Position numbers and translations under genes: made by a program. From Gammaproteobacteria bacterium UBA7803 (GTDB lineage: Bacteria > Pseudomonadota > Gammaproteobacteria > Pseudomonadales > Azotimanducaceae), in the NCBI GenBank assembly GCA_002480525.1, contig DLCH01000078.1, positions 132,821-196,820 of the forward strand: DNA of 64,000 bases, read 5' to 3'. Positions within the stretch are counted from its first letter, which is position 1, and each line of letters opens with the position of its first letter. The notes under the pieces were generated by a model, which saw only the letters and a program-made list of their open reading frames with translations, was not told the DNA's origin and did no database searches. Shown here one piece after another: positions 35,012-41,922 of this stretch.

Positions 35012-36793
35012 ATGCCGGTGTCGCTGAAGGACATCCGCTGGCAGACCCACGAGGTATTCGATTTCGCCGGCCACTACGCCCGGCTGGGCCCGGCGGTGGC
35101 GGGCGGCGAGGCGCCCGACCGCGCCTTCATCGACGCGGTGCTCGACGAGGCCCATCGCTTCACCGAGTCCGAGCTGGCGCCGCTCAACCGCTCCGGCGAC
35201 GAGGCCGGCTGCACCTGGAACGACGGGGCCGTGACGACGCCGCCCGGCTACAAGGAGGCCTACGCCACCTACGCCGCCGGCGGCTGGTCGGGCCTGATCG
35301 GCGACCCGGCCTACGGCGGCCAGGGCCTGCCCGACAGCCTGAGCCTGCTGCTCGAGGACTTGATCGGCTGCGCCAACCCGGCCTGGGGCATGTATCCGGC
35401 CCTGTCCCGGGGCGTGATCAACGCGCTGGCGGCCCACGGCAGCGACGAGCAGAAGCAGACCTTCCTGCCGAAGCTGCTGTCCGGCGAGTGGACCGGCACC
35501 ATGTGCCTGACCGAGCCCCACGCCGGTTCCGACGTCGGCCTGGCCCGGACCCGGGCCGAGCCCAACGCCGACGGCACCTATGCGGTCACCGGCACCAAGA
35601 TCTTCATCTCCGCCGGCGAGCACGACCTGGCGGACAACATCCTCCATCTGGTGCTGGCCCGGGTGCCGGAGGCGCCGGAGGGCACCCGCGGCATCTCCAT
35701 GTTCGTAGTGCCGAAGGTGAACCTCGACGGCGCCCGCAACGGCGTCACCTGCGGCGGCATCGAGCACAAGATGGGCATTCACGGCAACGCCACCTGCACC
35801 ATGCATTTCGAGAACGCCACCGGCCACCTGGTGGGCGAGCCGAACAAGGGCATGCGCTACATGTTCACCATGATGAACGCCGCCCGGCTGGTGGTGGGCC
35901 TGCAGGGCGTGTGCGGCGCCCACGCGGCTAGCCTGAAGGCGCTGGAGTACGCCCAGGAGCGGCTGCAGATGCGTGCCCTCACCGGCCCTGTGGCGCCGGA
36001 CAAGCCGGCGGACCCGATCATCGTTCACGGCGACGTCCGCCGCATGCTGCTCACCCAGCGCGCCATCGCGGAGGGCGGCCGGGCGCTGGTCTACTACGCG
36101 GGCCAGGTGGCCGACCGGCTGCGCCAGGGCGACGAGGCGGACAGCGCGCGAGCCGACGAGCTGCTCGATTTCCTCACCCCCATCGTCAAGGGCGGCCTCA
36201 CCGAGCTCGGCTTCGAGTCCGTCAACCACGCGCTGCAGATCCACGGCGGCCACGGTTACATCCGCGAGACCGGCGTGGAGCAGTACGTGCGCGACATGCG
36301 CATCACCCTGGTCTACGAGGGCACCACCGGCATCCAGGCCCTGGACCTGCTCGGCCGCAAGGTGCTGCAGACCCAGGGCAAGGGGCTGATGCATTTCGTC
36401 GGCGACATGGCCGAGCTGTCCGAGGCGCTCCGCGAGCATCGCCCGGCGCTGGCCGACGCCCTCGACGCGCTCGCGAAGGAGTGGGGCGACCTGACCATGG
36501 CGCTGGGCGCGAAGGCGATGGAGAACCTGGACGAGGTGTCCGCGTCCGCGGTGGATTACCTGTTCTATGCCACCTACGCGGTGCTCGCCTACTGCTGGGG
36601 CCGCATGGCGCTTACCGCCGCCGTCCAGCAGGCGGCCGGCGAAGGCGAGGCGGACTTCCTGGCCGGCAAGCTGGCGGTGGCCGAGTTCTACTTCGCCCGG
36701 CTGCTGCCCCGCCGCACCGCCCACAAACTGGCGATCGAGGCCGGGCCGGGTACCATTAGCGCCCCCGCGGCGTCGGCCATCGCCGCGCTGTAA
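35012..36793 (+). CDS. Large acyl-CoA dehydrogenase with C-terminal domain (1)
   Basis: 593-residue acyl-CoA dehydrogenase of the long class: N-terminal lid domain, standard core with TEPHAGSDVG and SAGEHDLADN, HMM core signature LQIHGGHGY, catalytic glutamate in LVYEGTTGIQ near residue 440, and an extra helical C-terminal domain. DmdC (methylmercaptopropionyl-CoA dehydrogenase) and related enzymes share this plan, but the substrate cannot be assigned. It is followed after 56 bases by a paralogue of the same plan; the two are probably cotranscribed. Confidence 0.93.
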   Translation: MPVSLKDIRWQTHEVFDFAGHYARLGPAVAGGEAPDRAFIDAVLDEAHRFTESELAPLNRSGDEAGCTWNDGAVTTPPGYKEAYATYAAGGWSGLIGDPAYGGQGLPDSLSLLLEDLIGCANPAWGMYPALSRGVINALAAHGSDEQKQTFLPKLLSGEWTGTMCLTEPHAGSDVGLARTRAEPNADGTYAVTGTKIFISAGEHDLADNILHLVLARVPEAPEGTRGISMFVVPKVNLDGARNGVTCGGIEHKMGIHGNATCTMHFENATGHLVGEPNKGMRYMFTMMNAARLVVGLQGVCGAHAASLKALEYAQERLQMRALTGPVAPDKPADPIIVHGDVRRMLLTQRAIAEGGRALVYYAGQVADRLRQGDEADSARADELLDFLTPIVKGGLTELGFESVNHALQIHGGHGYIRETGVEQYVRDMRITLVYEGTTGIQALDLLGRKVLQTQGKGLMHFVGDMAELSEALREHRPALADALDALAKEWGDLTMALGAKAMENLDEVSASAVDYLFYATYAVLAYCWGRMALTAAVQQAAGEGEADFLAGKLAVAEFYFARLLPRRTAHKLAIEAGPGTISAPAASAIAAL

Positions 36794-36849
36794 CCCACGG
36801 GCCGGCGGCGGAACGTCCGCCGGCCGCACAGAGACACAGGACCGAGCCG

Positions 36850-38577
36850 ATGCTGGAGTACCGCGCCCCCACCGACGACCTGAACTTCCTGCTGTTCGAC
36901 GTGTTCCGCGTGCAGGAAGCCTGGCAGGACATCCCCGCCTTCGCGGACTTTTCCGACGATCTGATCCGTGCGGTGGTGGAAGAGGGCGGCAAGCTCGCCG
37001 GCGGCGTGCTCGCCCCGGTCAATCAGGCCGGCGACCAGCACGGCGCAAGGTTCGAGGACGGCGCCGTGACCATGCCGCCCGGCTTCAAGGAGGCTTTTGC
37101 GGAGCTCGCCGGCGGCGGCTGGCTCGGCCTGTCCGGCAACCCGGAGTACGGCGGCCAGGGTATGCCCAAGCTGGTCGGCTGCCTGCTGGAAGAGATGTTC
37201 TGGGCGGCCAACACCAGCCTCTACCTGTCCGGCACGCTCACCGTCGGCGCGGCGCTGTGCATCGACGCCCACGGCACCGACGAGCAGAAATCCCTCTACC
37301 TGCCGAAGCTCTACAGCGGTGAGTGGACGGGCGCCATGGCGCTCACCGAGTCCCACGCCGGCAGCGATCTCGGCATCATGCGCACCAAGGCCGAGCCCCA
37401 GGCCGACGGCAGCTACCGGATCACCGGCAACAAGATCTTCATCACCAGCGGCGAGCAGGATCTCTCCGACAACATCGTCCACCTGGTGCTGGCCAAGCTG
37501 CCGGACGCGCCCGAAGGCAGCCGCGGCATCTCGCTGTTCATCGTGCCCAAGTTCCTGCCCGACGCCGACGGCAACCCGGGCGAGCGCAACGGCTTCGCCG
37601 CCGGCGCCATCGAGCACAAGATGGGCATCCACGGCAGCCCCACCTGCGTGATGAATTACGACGGCGCCACCGGCTTCCTGCTCGGCGAGGAGAATCAGGG
37701 GCTCGCCGCCATGTTCACGATGATGAACTACGAGCGCCTGTCCGTCGGCCTGCAGGGCCTCGGCGCCGGCGAGATCGCCTACCAGATGGCCGCCGCCTAC
37801 GCCCAGGACCGCCTCCAGGGCCGCGCCCCCAGCGGCCCGGTCAACGCCGACGGCCCCGCCGACCCGCTGATCGTCCACCCGGACGTGCGCCGCATGCTGC
37901 TCACCATCCGCGCGCTCACCGAGGGCGGCCGCGCCTTCGCCATGTTCGTCGGCATGCAGCTCGACCGCGGCAGGTACGCCGGCGACGCCCAGGCCCAGGC
38001 GTTCTCCGAGCTGCTGACCCCGGTGGCCAAGGCGTTCTTCACCGACCGCGGCTTCGAGTGCACGGTGATCGCCCAGCAGGTGTTCGGCGGCCACGGCTAC
38101 GTCGCCGAGTGGGGAATGGAGCAGCTCGTGCGCGACGCGCGGATCGGCCAGATCTACGAAGGCACCAACGGCATTCAGGCCATGGACCTGATCGGCCGCA
38201 AGGTGCTGCGGGACGGCGGGGAGACGCTGAAGGCGCTGATCGCGCAGATGCGCGAGATAGAGCTGACTCATCATGCGGACGCCGTCACCGAGGCGTTCGA
38301 CCGCCTGGAGTCCGTGACCGACGAGCTGGTCCGGCGCGCCGGCGACGAGCCGGATCTGGCGGGCGCGGCGGCCACGAGCTACCTGGATCTCGTCGGCTAC
38401 ACGATCTACGGCTGGCTGTGGGCGCGCATGGCGGATGCGGCCGGAGAGGATGGCTTCGGCGTCGCCAAACGCCAGCTCGCCGACTTCTACATGGCCCGGC
38501 TGATGCCGATGACCGCGATGCTCGCGCAGACGGCACTGGCCGACAGCCGGATGACGATGGCGTCTGACGCCATCTGA
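36850..38577 (+). CDS. Large acyl-CoA dehydrogenase with C-terminal domain (2)
   Basis: 575 residues, clearly paralogous to the preceding gene throughout: TESHAGSDLG, TSGEQDLSDN, VFGGHGYVAEWG, and the catalytic glutamate in QIYEGTNGIQ. It also has the extra C-terminal helical domain. The pair may have arisen by tandem duplication and then diverged for different chain lengths or substituents. Its 3' end faces the leftward small-protein genes, separated by a hairpin. Confidence 0.93.
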   Translation: MLEYRAPTDDLNFLLFDVFRVQEAWQDIPAFADFSDDLIRAVVEEGGKLAGGVLAPVNQAGDQHGARFEDGAVTMPPGFKEAFAELAGGGWLGLSGNPEYGGQGMPKLVGCLLEEMFWAANTSLYLSGTLTVGAALCIDAHGTDEQKSLYLPKLYSGEWTGAMALTESHAGSDLGIMRTKAEPQADGSYRITGNKIFITSGEQDLSDNIVHLVLAKLPDAPEGSRGISLFIVPKFLPDADGNPGERNGFAAGAIEHKMGIHGSPTCVMNYDGATGFLLGEENQGLAAMFTMMNYERLSVGLQGLGAGEIAYQMAAAYAQDRLQGRAPSGPVNADGPADPLIVHPDVRRMLLTIRALTEGGRAFAMFVGMQLDRGRYAGDAQAQAFSELLTPVAKAFFTDRGFECTVIAQQVFGGHGYVAEWGMEQLVRDARIGQIYEGTNGIQAMDLIGRKVLRDGGETLKALIAQMREIELTHHADAVTEAFDRLESVTDELVRRAGDEPDLAGAAATSYLDLVGYTIYGWLWARMADAAGEDGFGVAKRQLADFYMARLMPMTAMLAQTALADSRMTMASDAI

Positions 38578-38596
38578 ACGCCTCACCGAGCGAAGG

Positions 38597-38633
38597 CGCG
38601 TCCGCAGCCCGAAGACGCCGTGCCACGGACGCG
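38597..38633. terminator. Hairpin between convergent dehydrogenase and peptide A genes
   Basis: Inverted repeat CGCGTCCG (38597-38604) and CGGACGCG (38626-38633) with a 21-base loop, in the 61-base gap between convergent stops. It could serve as a bidirectional terminator, but has no U-tract. Confidence 0.4.
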
Positions 38634-38638
38634 ATCGG

Positions 38639-38914
38639 TCAGCGGAGTTCCCCGCCCTGGAGGACCAGGTACTCGTCCAGCCCGGCGAGATCGCCGAGGT
38701 CGAGGTCCAGATCCTCGAACGTGATGTCGGGCGCCGCGATGGCCAGGGCCTGATCCAGCAGGGGCGGATGAATCTCCTCCCAGTCGACGCCGGCGTACAG
38801 GTCCGGATTGACGTAGACATTCAAGGTCGGTGGCTCGACGGTCATGGCGTCGTAGGGCCCGGCCGAGCCCGAGTCTTCCATGACGATCCAGTCGTCGTTG
38901 CTCGTCACGCACAT
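38639..38914 (-). CDS. Peptide A: small acidic MCV-type protein, candidate secreted substrate
   Basis: 91 residues, strongly acidic, no signal peptide, one cysteine at position 2. AGAGGAC lies about 8 bases before the ATG and sets the start at MCV; an extension of 26 codons is possible but lacks this. It is related to peptide B at 39.5 kb: both begin MCV, both have a VDWEE/IDWSE motif near residue 45 followed by a proline three residues on, and both end with a repeated acid-Leu segment (DLDLGDLAGLDEYLVLQGG here). Peptide A has no glycine zipper. I recognise no named family. The context (divergent exporter genes) suggests a type I secretion substrate or partner peptide. Confidence 0.7.
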   Translation of the reverse strand: MCVTSNDDWIVMEDSGSAGPYDAMTVEPPTLNVYVNPDLYAGVDWEEIHPPLLDQALAIAAPDITFEDLDLDLGDLAGLDEYLVLQGGELR

Positions 38915-39076
38915 ATCGGTGTCCTCTGTTTGACTGAAGTCTGGCCCCGTCTCGGGGTACTCGAAGCGTAAGCCCGGGCGGCCGGCCTTCACTCGCGATG
39001 ACGGCGCTCTTCAGCGGCAGAGTCTTTCGGTTCGGGGCCGGCGAGTAGGGCCGGGAGGCAGGTGATCCTTCGCCGG

Positions 39077-39403
39077 CTACCCGCTGAGACGCCCTTTAAG
39101 CTGGCGGCGGATGGCCCAGTTCGCAGCGGGCAGGAGTGCGCAGACGGCGATCAGCACGGCCAGCCCGGCGAGGGGCGTGCCCAGCAGCCACCAGCACGCC
39201 AGGTAGCCGGCGACGGCGATTGCCATGCTGGGAAGCCCCTCCCACAGGTAGTGTTCGGCGAGGCTGAAGAACAGCGGCGGCTTTGGGTCCAGCCCCATGG
39301 ACCTGCACAGCCTCATCCAGCGGGGCCTGAGATGACGGCGCGCAATGTGGTGGCGTTCGAACAGTTCCTCGAGCGCCTCGATGTCCTTCGGCAGTTCGGT
39401 CAT
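39077..39403 (-). CDS. Small two-helix membrane protein (DUF6404-like), candidate immunity protein
   Basis: 108 residues. A charged, helical N-terminus (ALEELFERHHIARRHLRPRW) is followed by PPLFFSLAEHYLWEG and two hydrophobic helices at about residues 58-75 and 78-95, with a basic tail. The pattern resembles small DUF6404-type proteins, a match I hold loosely. It lies between the two MCV peptide genes, same strand. Small membrane proteins in this position are often immunity proteins in bacteriocin clusters; that is inference. GAGGAA precedes the ATG. Confidence 0.7.
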   Translation of the reverse strand: MTELPKDIEALEELFERHHIARRHLRPRWMRLCRSMGLDPKPPLFFSLAEHYLWEGLPSMAIAVAGYLACWWLLGTPLAGLAVLIAVCALLPAANWAIRRQLKGRLSG

Positions 39404-39418
39404 GCAGTGTTCCTCGTC

Positions 39419-39443
39419 AGGCTGGCCGTGGAGCGGCCAGCCT
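39419..39443 (-). promoter_or_regulatory. Intercistronic hairpin after peptide B
   Basis: Perfect 9-base-pair stem AGGCTGGCC/GGCCAGCCT with a 7-base loop, between the peptide B stop and the membrane-protein start on the minus strand. No U-tract follows in the leftward direction, so it more likely attenuates readthrough or stabilises the upstream mRNA than stops it completely. On the plus strand it would be followed by GTTTCC. Confidence 0.5.
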
Positions 39444-39474
39444 GTTTCCCACGTCAGTGGGTCCGGGGCCCGGT

Positions 39475-39819
39475 TCAGTAGAGCGGGACGTACGCCCCGG
39501 GCAGCCCCTCGATGACGATCATGTCGTCCTTCAGCTCGACCAGGTCGACGAGATCGATGCCTTCCTGGCCTTCCACGGCCGTTGCGGCGCCGGCCACGGC
39601 GCCGATCAGCGCACCCGCCAGGCTGCCGTTCGCCAGCCCGGCGAATCCGCCGATCAACGTCTGCGGGGCGACCTCAGACCAGTCGATGGCGGCCAGCGTC
39701 TCCTGGTCCAGGCCGATTCTCGGCGCCGTCACGATGACTTCCGGAATGCTGCCGTCGCCGCCATAGCTGGTGGACGCGGTCGTCGACCCGTTCGGGTCCT
39801 CTTCTCCTGCTACACACAT
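39475..39819 (-). CDS. Peptide B: MCV-type protein with perfect glycine zipper, candidate exported toxin
   Basis: 114 residues, one cysteine at position 2, no signal peptide. AGGAGATC ends about 6 bases before the ATG and fixes the MCV start. Residues 26-33 read PEVIVTAP, then IDWSEVAP (45-52). Residues 57-77 form a hydrophobic segment with Gly at 57, 61, 65, 69, 73 and 77, exactly every fourth position. The C-terminus is acidic (DLVDLVELKDDMIVIEG, then AYVPLY). Glycine-rich membrane-active stretches occur in colicin V-like class II microcins. The N- and C-terminal blocks match peptide A. A cleaved double-glycine leader is not convincing. Confidence 0.75.
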   Translation of the reverse strand: MCVAGEEDPNGSTTASTSYGGDGSIPEVIVTAPRIGLDQETLAAIDWSEVAPQTLIGGFAGLANGSLAGALIGAVAGAATAVEGQEGIDLVDLVELKDDMIVIEGLPGAYVPLY

Positions 39820-40089
39820 GGTGTGATCTCCTGTGATGACAGTTGGACGTTGTTGCCCGCACGCCGGTCTCGGGCACCGGCGCCGGGCCATCGCAGGGTG
39901 CCCCAACTTTATCGGCGGCGTGGACCACCCTCACGTGGCTTTGGGAGATCTCTTACGGGACGTATGGCGAATCTCTGACACGGGCACGCCGCTGCGTCGA
40001 CCGCCTACAGCCTCGAGGGCGCCTGGCGCTCCCCTCCGGAATGGCTGGAGCGGTTCAATGGCCGGTCCGAATCCGCAGCGGGCCGAGCC
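39820..40089. promoter_or_regulatory. Divergent control region of the putative secretion cluster
   Basis: 270 bases separate the leftward peptide B start from the rightward 610-residue protein. It should carry promoters for both operons. It holds a perfect GAGATCTC palindrome at 39945-39952 and a locally AT-rich AACTTTATCG at about 39905-39914 that could supply a -10 on either strand. I cannot assign hexamer pairs with confidence and see no further gene in it. Confidence 0.4.
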
Positions 40090-41922
40090 ATGATCGAATT
40101 CCGTGCCGCCAGGTTCCTCGACGCCATCGAGCTCGCGCCGCGGCTCAGGCCGGCGGATGCCGAGGAGATCACGCTGGTGTGGGGCGTGTCGCCGCTGGAA
40201 GGGCTCGTGACGTGCCTGCTGCAGAGCGATCGCGCCTTCGCGCTCATCTCCGACGATCGCGTGGTCGGCCTGTGGGGTGTCAGCGACGTCCTGCACGGCG
40301 GTCTGAAGATCGGGGTTCCCTGGATGCTCGCGGCGGACGCGCTGTTCCTCGCACGCCGGGAACTCGCCCGCCGCAGCCGTGCCTGGGTGGGCCGGCTGCT
40401 CGCCGGCTACGACACGCTCTGCAATCTGACGAGCGCGGCCAACCGGGCCCATCTGCGATGGCTCTCCTGGTGCGGATTCAAGGCGCTGCGGGTACATCGC
40501 CGGTACGGCGCCGGCGCGGCGCCTTTCTGTGAGTTCTACCTCGTCAACCGTCACCGCCAGCCCTGCGAACGGGGCGTCAGGGAAACGCTGCTGGCTCGCG
40601 AGATCGGGCACGGGCGCAGGCCGTCGGCGGTCGACCTGAACATTGCAGGGATAGTGTCGCGGACCCTGGCATCCCATGACCGCTGCGGCTGCGAGGCCGA
40701 CCTGAACGCGCTGGTGAACGCCGGGGTGGCTGATGGCGGTGAGGCGCCACCGGGCTATGACCGTCTGCTGGTCGAGGTTGCCCGCCATGTCCTGCGCCAC
40801 ACGGATGGCGGGGCGCCGACCGGCGCGCCGATCATGCGCTGGTGCCGTCAGCTTCTCGACGTGGTCGAGACCTGCGAACTCGAGCCCGCTGGCGACGCGG
40901 TGGACCTCGCCCGGCAGATGGCGCGGGTTCCGCGCCGCGTGGAATCGGGCCGCCGCCCGAGCCTCGATCCGCGCCGAAGTGAATGCGCGGCAGCGGCTGC
41001 GGGGCAATCGGGGCCCGGCGTCGTGGTCGGCAACCTGGTGTCGGGTCTGACGCTGTCGGGGCGCGTCAGCCGTATCCAGGGGCGTCGGCTGCGCCTCTCG
41101 GCACTGGGCCTGGAGCCCGCGCCCGAGCAGGCCGCCGGTATCGACGTCGGTGAGCTGGCGTCCTGGTGGTCGTCCCAGGCGCCGGGGCGCAGCGCGGCGG
41201 CAGCGGGTGGCGGTCGCGCGGAATGGTCCTGCCGCCTGTGGCGGGAGGCCGACGGCCGCGACGGGCTCGCCGCGGCGCTGCGCACGGTGCTGCCCACGCT
41301 GACGGCTGAGACGCCGTCCGTTCGAGCCGGAACCTGCCTGCCGATGGCGGCGATCCTCGCCAGCCGCCTCGCCAGCAACTGGATTCCGGGTATTCGCCGT
41401 GCCGGCGTTGCCACGGACTTCGAGGAACGCCAGCGCCTGTACTGGATGGCGAGAGCCTGGCTGACGGTGGTCATGACCGGGTCGGCGACGGCGGCCTCGT
41501 CCCTCGTCGCGCAGGACGTCGCCGCGCTCCTGGCCGTCCGGGAGGTCGAGACGGACATGCTTCGCCGGAACAGCCGCACCGTGGTCGCCGAGGACCTCGC
41601 AGCCCTGCTGAACGCCGTTCGCCGGTTCTTCCCGCCGGACACCGAATCCACCGCCTGGCTGCCCCACGTGGCGCCGGTGGCCATGCTGCCGACGGTACAC
41701 CTGGCCCAGCTCGAACCGGCGCTGGTCGCCTGGTATCTGGTGTCCGGGGAGTCGCTCCGGGGGCGGCTTCTCGAATTGGCCGGGTCCTGTCCGGCCAGCG
41801 CTCGGGGGTCGTTGTCGAAGATGCACGAAGTCTGGCGGGCGGCCGTCGGGGAGGTACGTGGCGCCGGGATGCGGCAACGATTGAGCGGAGCGCTGGATGA
41901 CGCGCGCAGCCTCGAAGGATGA
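40090..41922 (+). CDS. 610-residue protein with phage-Gp13/GNAT-like N-terminus
   Basis: Residues about 1-155 resemble the phage Gp13 / internal virion protein A family (DUF2833, GNAT-like fold): MIEFRAARFLDAIELAPRLR start, SPLEGLVTCLLQS, a GVPWML segment, RRSRAWVGRLLAGY, and NRAHLRWLSWCGFKAL. Residues about 160-350 are unrecognised, and 360-610 look alpha-helical. The N-terminal match makes an acyltransferase role for the cluster's peptides possible; toxin-activating HlyC proteins also have a GNAT-like fold. This is inference. The gene overlaps the ABC transporter by 26 bases, so the two are coupled. No signal peptide; location probably cytoplasmic. Confidence 0.72.
   Translation: MIEFRAARFLDAIELAPRLRPADAEEITLVWGVSPLEGLVTCLLQSDRAFALISDDRVVGLWGVSDVLHGGLKIGVPWMLAADALFLARRELARRSRAWVGRLLAGYDTLCNLTSAANRAHLRWLSWCGFKALRVHRRYGAGAAPFCEFYLVNRHRQPCERGVRETLLAREIGHGRRPSAVDLNIAGIVSRTLASHDRCGCEADLNALVNAGVADGGEAPPGYDRLLVEVARHVLRHTDGGAPTGAPIMRWCRQLLDVVETCELEPAGDAVDLARQMARVPRRVESGRRPSLDPRRSECAAAAAGQSGPGVVVGNLVSGLTLSGRVSRIQGRRLRLSALGLEPAPEQAAGIDVGELASWWSSQAPGRSAAAAGGGRAEWSCRLWREADGRDGLAAALRTVLPTLTAETPSVRAGTCLPMAAILASRLASNWIPGIRRAGVATDFEERQRLYWMARAWLTVVMTGSATAASSLVAQDVAALLAVREVETDMLRRNSRTVVAEDLAALLNAVRRFFPPDTESTAWLPHVAPVAMLPTVHLAQLEPALVAWYLVSGESLRGRLLELAGSCPASARGSLSKMHEVWRAAVGEVRGAGMRQRLSGALDDARSLEG

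Noticed and set aside
36688..38820. Long minus-strand open frame opposite the second large acyl-CoA dehydrogenase
   Set aside because: It is the antisense shadow of a well-conserved dehydrogenase and has no recognisable domain.
39640..39655. Double-glycine leader cleavage site in peptide B
   Set aside because: The two adjacent Gly (57-58) lie 57 residues in, are not preceded by the usual leader spacing of Leu/Glu/hydrophobic positions, are absent in peptide A, and the exporter lacks the C39 peptidase that would cut them.
40090..40560. Prophage or phage remnant, because of the Gp13-like domain
   Set aside because: No phage structural, integrase or lysis genes accompany it, and it is coupled to secretion genes instead.
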